This document shows positions 41,425-48,675 of a DNA stretch of 64,000 bases, piece after piece. This DNA is from Nonomuraea cypriaca (GTDB lineage: Bacteria > Actinomycetota > Actinomycetes > Streptosporangiales > Streptosporangiaceae): contig NZ_JADOGI010000019.1 of NCBI RefSeq assembly GCF_015645445.1, forward strand, positions 1-64,000, written 5' to 3'. Numbering within the stretch: the stretch's first letter is position 1; each line of letters begins with the position of its first letter. Under the pieces are notes generated by a model, which had not been told where the DNA came from, made no database searches, and was given only the letters and a program-made list of their open reading frames with translations. Both the position numbers and the translations under genes were made by a program.

Positions 41425-42314
41425 CGGGCCGCCGCCTCTAGCACGTTCTCGGTGCCGAGCGCTCTGGCGTAGATGAAGATGCCCACGAGCAGCACCGCCA
41501 TCAACGTGAACGACAGCGCCGAGGCGGTCGGGTAGTTGAGGTTGGTCAGGTACTCGGTCTGGATGATGTTGCCGATCATGGTGTTCGCCGTGCCGCCGAG
41601 GATCTGCGCGTTGATCGGGTCGGCCGTGGCCGGCACGAACGTCATCAGCACCCCGGCGAACACCCCGGGCAACGACAGCGGCAGCACCACCCGGCGGAAG
41701 GCCGCCGTCTTCGTCGCGTACAGGTCCTGGGCCGCCTCCACCACCCGCGGGTCCACCCGCTCCAGCGCCACGTAGATCGGCAGGATCATGAACGGCAGGA
41801 AGTTGTACGTCAGCCCGCCGACCACGGCGAACGTCGTCGCCAGCACGTGGAAGCCCTCGGGCAGCAGCCCCCAGCCCTTCAACGTGCCGAACAGGATGCC
41901 GTTGTCCGACAGCAGGAAGTTCCACGAGATCGTCCGCAGCACGAACGACACGAAGAACGGCAACAGCAGCAGGAACAGGTACATGGACTTGCGCCGGCCG
42001 CCCTTGAAGGCGATCCAGTACGCCACGGGATACCCGATCACCAGCATGGCCACGGTCGCCAGCCCGCCGTAGAGCAGCGAGCGCAGGAGCTGGGTGCCGT
42101 ACCTGCCGAGCGCGTCGCCGTAGTTGGAGAAGCTGAACGTCATGGCGAAGCCGTCGATCGCGTTCCCGGTCTGCAGCGACACCGACGCCATCGCGACCAT
42201 GGGCACGACCAGGAAGATCCCCAGCCACATCCAGCTCGGGAGGGCGAGCAGGTAGGGGGTGAGCCGCCTCATCGCTACAGTGTGCCGCGTCCAGCGGTGC
42301 GCTGCAGGTCGCAT
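41421..42314 (-). CDS. Polyamine ABC permease PotB-like
   Basis: Permease of about 297 residues with six membrane helices (YLLALPSWMWLGIFLVVPMV first) and the EAA motif VVEAAQDLYATKTAAFRRVVLPLS. It pairs with PotC. Start choice is uncertain: GTG 42323 directly follows the stop of the binding-protein gene, ATG 42314 is next, and ATG 42272 would start just before the first helix. The stop is shared with the potC start by a 4-bp overlap. Confidence 0.9.
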   Translation of the reverse strand: MRPAAHRWTRHTVAMRRLTPYLLALPSWMWLGIFLVVPMVAMASVSLQTGNAIDGFAMTFSFSNYGDALGRYGTQLLRSLLYGGLATVAMLVIGYPVAYWIAFKGGRRKSMYLFLLLLPFFVSFVLRTISWNFLLSDNGILFGTLKGWGLLPEGFHVLATTFAVVGGLTYNFLPFMILPIYVALERVDPRVVEAAQDLYATKTAAFRRVVLPLSLPGVFAGVLMTFVPATADPINAQILGGTANTMIGNIIQTEYLTNLNYPTASALSFTLMAVLLVGIFIYARALGTENVLEAAAR

Positions 42315-42323
42315 TTCATGCAC

Positions 42324-43520
42324 CTACGCCTGGGTGACGGACTGGAAGATCGGGTTGAAGACCTGCTGCTGCTGCGTGGTCAGACTGGTGTACGTGCGCA
42401 GCCTGGCGTAGTCGGCCTCGGTGGGGAACATGAGCGGGCTGTCGATCATGTCCTCGAGCGCCTTCTTGTCCTCGCCCTCGGCCGTCTTCGCCTTCTCCCT
42501 GAGCAGGTCCTGCACCGCGGCGACCGGGGTGACGTACTGGATGAACTCGTCCAGTTCGGCGGCCACGGCCGGCTGGTAGAGGTGGTCCATCAGCATGAGA
42601 GCGTCCACCGGGTTGGCGGCGCCCTTGGGGATGAGCATGTTGTCGGTCCAGATCGTGCCGCCCTCCTCGGGCACCACGAACTTGACGGGCTCGCCGGCGA
42701 GCTGGCGCTGGAAGATGTCGCCCGACCAGGCCATGGTCAGCCAGATGTCACCCTTGGACACGGCGTCGATATACCCTTGATCGTAATATTTCCGTACAAG
42801 TCCGGCATCGCGCTGCGCCTTGAGCTTCTCCCCGGCCTTCTTCCAGTCGGCCTCGGTCGACTTCTCCGGATCGATCCCCAGCGCGAACATGCCGAAGTTG
42901 CCGATCTCCTGGGCGTCGGCCATCATCCCGACCCGCCCCTTGTACCGGGGATCGAACAACGACTCGATGCTGGTGATCTCTTCCTTGACGTAGTCGGTGT
43001 TGTACGCGATCCCGGTCACGCCCGACGTGTACGGGACCGTGTACTTGTTGCCCGGATCGTAGGCGCGTTCCTTGTACTTCTGGCCGGCGTTGGCCTGGAA
43101 ATTCGGCAACTGCGCGTGGTCGAGCGGCGTGGCGTAGCCGAGCTGGATCATGTGCTGGAGCTGGATGCCGTTGGTCATGACGACGATGTCGTAGCCCAGC
43201 GACTGGCCGGCGCGCAGCACGGGATCGGCCTTGCCGAAGAACTCGGCGTTCTCCTGGATGACCTCTTTGTACTCGTACGAGATGCCGGTGGCCTGCTTGA
43301 ACTTCTCCAGCGGGCCCCTGTCCTCGGGCATGTACTCGGGCCAGTTGGCGAAGACGACCTTGCCATGCTTGGTCTGCTTGGACCAGAAGTCCTTGACCGC
43401 GTCGGGCTTCGGCGCCGCCGCCTTCTGTCCCTGCACGCCACAGGCGGCGAGGGCGAGCCCGGCGGCCGAGAAGCCGGCGATTCTGAAGGCGTCACGTCTG
43501 GTGCGGAGACGGGGGTTCAT
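42324..43520 (-). CDS. Spermidine/putrescine ABC substrate-binding lipoprotein, PotD-like
   Basis: Binding protein of 398 residues. The N-terminus has a twin-arginine-like TRRDAF start, a hydrophobic core and the lipobox ALAAC. The mature part follows PotD/PotF: VVFANWPEYMPED near the N-terminus, GYDIVVMTNGIQLQHM, NKYTVPYTSGVTGIAYNTDYV, DIWLTMAWSGDIFQRQ and the VPEEGGTIWTDNMLIPKGA ligand loop. It likely binds putrescine or spermidine outside the membrane. It follows the ATPase gene by 9 bp. Confidence 0.92.
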   Translation of the reverse strand: MNPRLRTRRDAFRIAGFSAAGLALAACGVQGQKAAAPKPDAVKDFWSKQTKHGKVVFANWPEYMPEDRGPLEKFKQATGISYEYKEVIQENAEFFGKADPVLRAGQSLGYDIVVMTNGIQLQHMIQLGYATPLDHAQLPNFQANAGQKYKERAYDPGNKYTVPYTSGVTGIAYNTDYVKEEITSIESLFDPRYKGRVGMMADAQEIGNFGMFALGIDPEKSTEADWKKAGEKLKAQRDAGLVRKYYDQGYIDAVSKGDIWLTMAWSGDIFQRQLAGEPVKFVVPEEGGTIWTDNMLIPKGAANPVDALMLMDHLYQPAVAAELDEFIQYVTPVAAVQDLLREKAKTAEGEDKKALEDMIDSPLMFPTEADYARLRTYTSLTTQQQQVFNPIFQSVTQA

Positions 43521-43529
43521 GGGGTTGTA

Positions 43530-44597
43530 TCAACTTCCAATCACGTACGAGTGCCGCTCCTGCCACGACAGCCACACGGAGTCGCCCCGCTCCGCCGTGG
43601 CCGTCGCGTCATGCGCGTTCTGCTGGAACACGGTGATCTCCGCCCCGTCCGCGAGACTCACCGCGTAGCTGTTGTAGGTGCCGAGGTAGGCCACTTCGGC
43701 GACGGTGCCGCGCACGGCGCTCATGCCGGGCTCCGGCTCGTCCGTGCCGATGGTGATCTTCTCCGGCCGCACGGTGACCGTCACGTCGCCGTCGCGCCCC
43801 GGGACCATCACCCGGCCGCCGCCGATCTTCAGCGCACCGCCGGTCGCGGCGCCGGTGAGCAGGTTGGAGGTGCCTATGAAGCCGGCCACGAAGGCGGTCG
43901 CGGGCCGCTCGTAGATCTCGCGGGGCCCGCCGAGCTGCTCGACCAGCCCGTCGTTCATGACCGCGATCCTGTCGCTCATGGTCAGCGCCTCGTTCTGGTC
44001 GTGCGTCACGTACACGAACGTGATGCCGACCTCGCGCTGGATGCGCTTGAGCTCGATCTGCATGGCCTGGCGCAGCTTGAGGTCGAGCGCGCCGAGCGGC
44101 TCGTCCAGCAGCAGCGCCCGCGGCCGGTTGACCAGCGCCCTGGCCAGCGCCACGCGCTGCTGCTGGCCGCCGGACATCTCACGCGGCCTGCGCTTCTCCC
44201 GGCCGGCGAGAGCGACGATCTCCAGCATCTCGCCGACCCGCCGCCTGATCTCCTCCTGCGGCGTTTTGCGCTGCTTCAGCCCGAAGGCCACGTTGTCCCA
44301 GACGCTCATGTGCGGGAAGAGCGCGTAGGACTGGAAGACCATGTTGACGTCGCGCTTGTTCGGCGGGACGTTCGTGACGTCCTGGCCGCGCAGCCTCACC
44401 AGGCCCTTCGAGGGGGCCTCGAAGCCGGCGATCATCCGCATCGTGGTGGTCTTGCCGCAGCCGGACGGGCCGAGCAGGGAGAAGAACTCCCCCTCCGCGA
44501 TGTCCAGCGTCACACCCTTCACCGCCTGGACGACCTCCCCGTGGGAGAGGTAGTCCTTGGCGACGTCCTCAAGCTCGATCGCGGAGTGTCCGGTCAT
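43530..44597 (-). CDS. Polyamine ABC transporter ATP-binding protein, PotA-like
   Basis: ATPase of 355 residues. Walker A GPSGCGKTT, Q loop VFQSYALFPHMSVWDNV, signature MSGGQQQRVALARAL, Walker B ALLLDEPLGALD, switch His in VYVTHDQNEALTMSDR. A C-terminal TOBE domain (about 265-350; VTVRPEKITIGTDEPEPGM) is typical of PotA/MalK types. It lies between the aldehyde dehydrogenase (6 bp upstream) and the binding protein, so all are one transcription unit. Confidence 0.93.
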   Translation of the reverse strand: MTGHSAIELEDVAKDYLSHGEVVQAVKGVTLDIAEGEFFSLLGPSGCGKTTTMRMIAGFEAPSKGLVRLRGQDVTNVPPNKRDVNMVFQSYALFPHMSVWDNVAFGLKQRKTPQEEIRRRVGEMLEIVALAGREKRRPREMSGGQQQRVALARALVNRPRALLLDEPLGALDLKLRQAMQIELKRIQREVGITFVYVTHDQNEALTMSDRIAVMNDGLVEQLGGPREIYERPATAFVAGFIGTSNLLTGAATGGALKIGGGRVMVPGRDGDVTVTVRPEKITIGTDEPEPGMSAVRGTVAEVAYLGTYNSYAVSLADGAEITVFQQNAHDATATAERGDSVWLSWQERHSYVIGS

Positions 44598-44603
44598 CGT
44601 GGC

Positions 44604-46037
44604 CTATTCACCGATGTAGTGCATGACGTGCTTGACCCTCGTGTAGTCGTGCAGGCCGAACACCGACAGGTCCTTGCCGTACCCGGAGTGCTTGAAGCCG
44701 CCGTGCGGCATCTCCGAGACGAACGGGATGTGGGTGTTGACCCAGACGACGCCGAAGTCGAGCCGGTTGGACATCCGCATGGCACGGCCGTGGTCGGAGG
44801 TCCAGACCGAGCCGCTGAGGCCGTACCTGACGTCGTTGGCCTTGGCCAGCGCGTCGGCCTCGTCAGTGAACGTCTGGACGGTGATCACGGGGCCGAAGAC
44901 CTCGTTCTGCACCATCTCGTCGTCCTGCCTGAGCCCGTCGACGACGGTCGGGGCGAAGAAGTACCCCTTATCGCCGACGCGCCCGCCGCCAGTGAGCACC
45001 TTGGCGTGCGCGGGGACGCGGTCGATGAAACCCTGGACCTTGGCGAGTTGGCTCTCGTTGTTGAGCGGGCCGTACAGCGCGTCCTCCGCTTCCCGGTCGC
45101 CGGTCACGGTGCCGGCGGCGGCCTCGCTCAGCGCGGCCACGAACTCGTCGTGCACGCTCTCGTGCACCAGCACCCGGCACGCCGCGGTGCAGTCCTGGCC
45201 GGCGTTGTAGAAGCCGGCCACGGCGATGTCGGCGGCGGCCTTGCGCAGGTCCTTGACGTCCTCGAAGACCACGACCGGCGCCTTGCCGCCGAGCTCCAGG
45301 TGCACCCGCTTGAGGTCGTCCGCGGCGCTCTTGGCGACCGACATGCCCGCGCCCACCGAGCCGGTGATGGCCACCATGGCCGCCGTCGGATTGGCGACCA
45401 CGAGTGCACCGGTCTCGCGATCGCCGGTGACGACGTTGAAGACGCCGGCGGGCAGCACCTCGCCGAGGATCTCGGCGAGCTTCAGCGTGGCGACCGGGGT
45501 GGTGTCGGACGGCTTGAGCACGACCGTGTTGCCGGCCGCGATGGCGGGGGCGATCTTCCAGACCGCCATCATGACCGGATAGTTCCACGGCGTGACCTGA
45601 CCGACCACGCCGATCGGCTCGTGCCTGATGACGCTGGTGTGCTCGGCGAGGAACTCGCCGGCCGTGGGGCCCTCGAGCGTACGCGCCGCGCCCGCGAAGA
45701 AGCGGAAGTGGTCGGCGGCGACCGGGGTCTCGTCCTCCGCCATGCGGGCGAGCGGCTTGCCGGTGTCGCGGCACTCCGCCTCGTTGATCTCGTCGGCCCG
45801 CGCCTCGATCGCGTCGGCCACCTTGAGCAACAGGTTGGCCCGCTCACCCGGGGTGGTCCTGCCCCAAGACTCGAACGCGGCAGCCGCGGCGGCGAAGGCC
45901 GCATCGACGTCCTCGGGGCCCGAGACGGGGGCCTGGACATAAGACTCGCCCGTGCAGGGGTCGATGATGTCAGAGAATCGGCCGCTCTTGGCGTCCACGA
46001 ACTCACCATTGATGAAGTTCTGCAGACGGGTGATCAT
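44604..46037 (-). CDS. Aldehyde dehydrogenase, gamma-aminobutyraldehyde type
   Basis: NAD(P)-dependent aldehyde dehydrogenase of 477 residues. Motifs: VTPWNYPVMMAVWKIAPAIA, the catalytic Glu in HLELGGKAP, the catalytic Cys in YNAGQDCTAACRVLV, and EVFGPVITVQTFTDEADAL. In the polyamine context it would oxidise 4-aminobutyraldehyde, made by the amine oxidase, to GABA. The ATG at 46037 with GAGGAG upstream is chosen; the frame is open further back but lacks coding character. It is the first gene of the leftward polyamine operon, divergent from the Lrp gene. Confidence 0.92.
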   Translation of the reverse strand: MITRLQNFINGEFVDAKSGRFSDIIDPCTGESYVQAPVSGPEDVDAAFAAAAAAFESWGRTTPGERANLLLKVADAIEARADEINEAECRDTGKPLARMAEDETPVAADHFRFFAGAARTLEGPTAGEFLAEHTSVIRHEPIGVVGQVTPWNYPVMMAVWKIAPAIAAGNTVVLKPSDTTPVATLKLAEILGEVLPAGVFNVVTGDRETGALVVANPTAAMVAITGSVGAGMSVAKSAADDLKRVHLELGGKAPVVVFEDVKDLRKAAADIAVAGFYNAGQDCTAACRVLVHESVHDEFVAALSEAAAGTVTGDREAEDALYGPLNNESQLAKVQGFIDRVPAHAKVLTGGGRVGDKGYFFAPTVVDGLRQDDEMVQNEVFGPVITVQTFTDEADALAKANDVRYGLSGSVWTSDHGRAMRMSNRLDFGVVWVNTHIPFVSEMPHGGFKHSGYGKDLSVFGLHDYTRVKHVMHYIGE

Positions 46038-46139
46038 GCGCACTCCTCGTGAGGTGGCTGAGATGCCGCGACTCTTACAGAGCAGATGCATCCGGACAAG
46101 GGATTTCGTGGTGAAGATATCAAATTGCTACGAATTCGC

Positions 46140-46167
46140 TTGACAGACTGCCAAGAACTGACAACAT
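46140..46167 (+). promoter_or_regulatory. Candidate promoter for the Lrp regulator
   Basis: A perfect TTGACA (46140-46145) is followed after 16 bp by CAACAT (46162-46167). The Lrp gene starts 70 bp downstream with AGGAGG at about 46221. The 200-bp divergent region also serves the aldehyde dehydrogenase; its own promoter is not clear. Confidence 0.4.
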
Positions 46168-46236
46168 GTCGCACCAGGACGGTGATCGAGCGGGAACGTC
46201 CCCGTAACGCCGGACCGCTAGGAGGATTCCTCACAA

Positions 46237-46728
46237 ATGACCACGCCGCCCCGCGTACGCCGCAACAACTCCAACTCTGGGCAAGTGGTGCTCGACGATC
46301 TGTCGAAGCAGATCATCGAACAACTCCAGGCGGACGGGCGCAAGCCGTACGCGGCGATCGGGAAAGCGGTCGGCCTGTCGGAGGCCGCGGTGCGCCAGCG
46401 GGTCCAGCGGCTGCAGGACGCCGGCGTCATGCAGATCGTCGCGGTCACCGATCCTCTCACGCTCGGCTTCCCCCGCCAGGCCATGATCGGCGTCAACTGC
46501 GAGGGCGACCTGGATTCGGTGGCCGACGAACTCGCGGCCATCGACGAGATCGACTATGTGGTGCTCACGGCGGGCTCCTTCGACGTGATCGTGGAAGTGG
46601 TCTGTGAGGGCGACGGTCATCTGCTGGAGATCCTCAGCAAGATCCGCGCCATTCCCTCGGTACGGACGACCGAGTCGTTCGTGTACCTGAAGTTGCGCAA
46701 GCAGACGTATTCCTGGGGCACGCGCTGA
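46237..46728 (+). CDS. Lrp/AsnC family transcriptional regulator
   Basis: Regulator of 163 residues. N-terminal helix-turn-helix (about 25-75): DLSKQIIEQLQADGRKPYAA, IGKAVGLSEAAVRQRVQRLQ. C-terminal RAM domain (about 85-155): IVAVTDPLTLGFPRQAMIGV, EIDYVVLTAGSFDVIVEVVC. It is divergent from the polyamine operon and convergent with agmatinase, so it is the obvious local regulator, possibly sensing a polyamine or GABA-related metabolite. An AGGAGG site precedes the ATG. Confidence 0.94.
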   Translation: MTTPPRVRRNNSNSGQVVLDDLSKQIIEQLQADGRKPYAAIGKAVGLSEAAVRQRVQRLQDAGVMQIVAVTDPLTLGFPRQAMIGVNCEGDLDSVADELAAIDEIDYVVLTAGSFDVIVEVVCEGDGHLLEILSKIRAIPSVRTTESFVYLKLRKQTYSWGTR

Positions 46729-46747
46729 CTTTGGGTTTCCCGCACAC

Positions 46748-47683
46748 TTATGCCCGTTTCTCCTGGATCGCCAGCAGGCCGATGAGGTCGTAGGCCACGT
46801 GGGAGGCGGCGACCGAGGTGATCTCCGCGTGGTCGTACGCGGGAGCGACCTCCACCACGTCCGCCCCGACCAGATGACAACCGGCCAGGCCGCGCAGGAT
46901 CTCCAGCAGCTCCCTGCTGGTCAGCCCGCCCGCTTCCGGGGTGCCCGTGCCCGGGGCGTGGGCAGGGTCGAGCACGTCGATGTCGACGGAGACGTACATC
47001 GGCCGGTCCCCGACCCGCTGCCGCAGCACGTCGATCACCTCGTCAAGACCGCGGCGCAGCACGTCGGCCGCGGTCAGGATGCCGAACCCGAGCCGCCGGT
47101 CGTCCTCGAGGTCCTTCTTGCCGTACAACGGCCCCCGGATGCCGACGTGGCTGAGCGCCTCGGTGTCGAGGATCCCCTCCTCGACCGCCCGGCGGAACGG
47201 CGTGCCGTGCGTGTACTCGGCGCCGAAGTAGGTGTCCCACGTGTCGAGGTGGGCGTCGAAGTGCACCAACGCCACCGGACCGTGCCGCTTGGCGACCGAC
47301 CGCAGCAGCGGCAGCGCGATCGTGTGGTCGCCGCCGATGGTGACCAGCCGGGCGTCCAACTCGTCCGCCGCGCCCTCGATGGCCTCGATCGCCGCGCCGA
47401 TGTCGTACGGGTTCGCCGCGATGTCACCGGCGTCGACCACCTGCGCCCGCTCGAACGGCGAGACGTCCAGCCCCGGATGGTACGGCCGCAGCAACCGGGA
47501 CGCCTCCCTGACCGCCGCCGGCCCGAACCTCGCGCCAGGCCGGTAGGACACCCCGGTGTCGAACGGCACACCCACGACGGCGACGTCGGCGCGCTCCACC
47601 TCATCCAGGCGGGGCAGGCGGGCGAAGGTGGCGGGCCCGGCGAAACGCGGCACCCTGGTGGAGTCGACGGGACCTCTGTTCAT
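46748..47683 (-). CDS. speB: Agmatinase (ureohydrolase)
   Basis: Binuclear manganese enzyme of 311 residues converting agmatine to putrescine and urea. All ureohydrolase metal motifs are present: [28 protein letters not shown], and [22 protein letters not shown]. The N-terminal [21 protein letters not shown] and [20 protein letters not shown] favour agmatinase over arginase; guanidinobutyrase and related enzymes cannot be excluded. It lies next to the Lrp gene and supplies putrescine for the oxidation pathway. Confidence 0.92.
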   Translation of the reverse strand: MNRGPVDSTRVPRFAGPATFARLPRLDEVERADVAVVGVPFDTGVSYRPGARFGPAAVREASRLLRPYHPGLDVSPFERAQVVDAGDIAANPYDIGAAIEAIEGAADELDARLVTIGGDHTIALPLLRSVAKRHGPVALVHFDAHLDTWDTYFGAEYTHGTPFRRAVEEGILDTEALSHVGIRGPLYGKKDLEDDRRLGFGILTAADVLRRGLDEVIDVLRQRVGDRPMYVSVDIDVLDPAHAPGTGTPEAGGLTSRELLEILRGLAGCHLVGADVVEVAPAYDHAEITSVAASHVAYDLIGLLAIQEKRA

Positions 47684-47713
47684 GTCGGCCAGTGTTCGTC
47701 ATGCTCCTGACCA

Positions 47714-47767
47714 GCCACAACTGTAGCCACAACAAACTCTTACCGCGGGTCTTGTGGCAGCCCACAA
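47714..47767. promoter_or_regulatory. TTGTGG half-site cluster upstream of agmatinase
   Basis: GCCACAAC occurs twice 12 bp apart (47714-47721, 47726-47733), and an inverted repeat TTGTGG-CAGC-CCACAA lies at 47752-47767. Four related half-sites within 54 bp, 30-85 bp upstream of the agmatinase start, suggest a regulator site, possibly for the neighbouring Lrp protein. Confidence 0.4.
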
Positions 47768-47786
47768 CCCGGGGCCTACCGGCCGC

Positions 47787-48644
47787 TCAGGCGAAAAGCT
47801 CCTCCACGGAAGTCACGAACGCCGCCCGTTCGACCCACCCCTCCAGAATCGCGAGATCCGTACACGACACGATGCGCTCACGATCCCGATCACCCACCGA
47901 AACACCCCGCGAGCCCAGCACCAGCAGCACGGCCTTGGCCTCTCCTTCGGCCTTCCCTTGATCGATCAGAGACTGCGAGTACTCGCCCATGTAGGGATAG
48001 GTCTTTGTGGACATGAGTCGTTCCATCTCCTTCTGCGCGGGACTGTCCGACAGTGCTACGACGACATACTCAGCGTAACCCTGGGCCAGCTTCGGATCGA
48101 TGGAAGAGAGCGCATGGGTCAAAGTGGCGATGATGAGGTTGATGCTCGGATCGTCGCGATGGGTAACGGTCGAGATGACCGCCAGTCCGATGTTGTCCAC
48201 GGCCTTGGCGACGTCGGTGATGACAGGCGTGTTGTCCGGGCCGATCACCAGTGGTATCAGCACCATCTCCGGGTGGCCGATGAAGATGGGCTTGGCGGCC
48301 CATTCGGCCACCGCGCTATTCGGGCAGATGACGACCAGGTAGACACGGCACCGCTCGCGAGCACGGAGACTCGTGATGTAGTTCGGCCACGAATAGTGCT
48401 TCCTCCCGTCCTCCCCGCGCTGCGTCTCCAGGATCACGCCCACTTTCCGCTTCCCACTGCCGAAGAGCAGGGCGGCGTCCGCGTGGTAGCTGGCCGGCAC
48501 GGTTTCCGACAGGTCGGGAGAGGCCAGCCGCGCCTCTCCCGACTCGGATATCGGCAGGTCGAAGAGCGAGAGCAACATTTTCGCGGTATGTCCGAAATCA
48601 AGGGTGCCGATCGAGACCAGCCCCTCGTGCTGAGATCCAGGCAT
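47787..48644 (-). CDS. Rpn/PD-(D/E)XK nuclease-like protein
   Basis: Protein of 285 residues. The N-terminal part contains ADAALLFGSGKRKVGVILETQRG followed by a basic YITSLRARERCRVYLVVICP segment, which fits a PD-(D/E)XK fold (D, then E-x-Q) as in the Rpn/YhgA-like transposase-related family. The C-terminal part is helical (SQSLIDQGKAEGEAKAVLLVL), also usual for that family. Such genes are multiplied in Streptosporangiales. The role is unknown; Rpn proteins promote recombination. It stands alone between the polyamine and inositol clusters. Confidence 0.6.
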   Translation of the reverse strand: MPGSQHEGLVSIGTLDFGHTAKMLLSLFDLPISESGEARLASPDLSETVPASYHADAALLFGSGKRKVGVILETQRGEDGRKHYSWPNYITSLRARERCRVYLVVICPNSAVAEWAAKPIFIGHPEMVLIPLVIGPDNTPVITDVAKAVDNIGLAVISTVTHRDDPSINLIIATLTHALSSIDPKLAQGYAEYVVVALSDSPAQKEMERLMSTKTYPYMGEYSQSLIDQGKAEGEAKAVLLVLGSRGVSVGDRDRERIVSCTDLAILEGWVERAAFVTSVEELFA

Positions 48645-48675
48645 GACCGCGACATTACTGAACGCTGTCGTTGGA

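Noticed and set aside
41847-46052. A 1,401-codon plus-strand frame over the polyamine genes
   Set aside because: It is entirely antisense to PotB, PotD, PotA and the aldehyde dehydrogenase; long antisense frames are normal in high-GC DNA.
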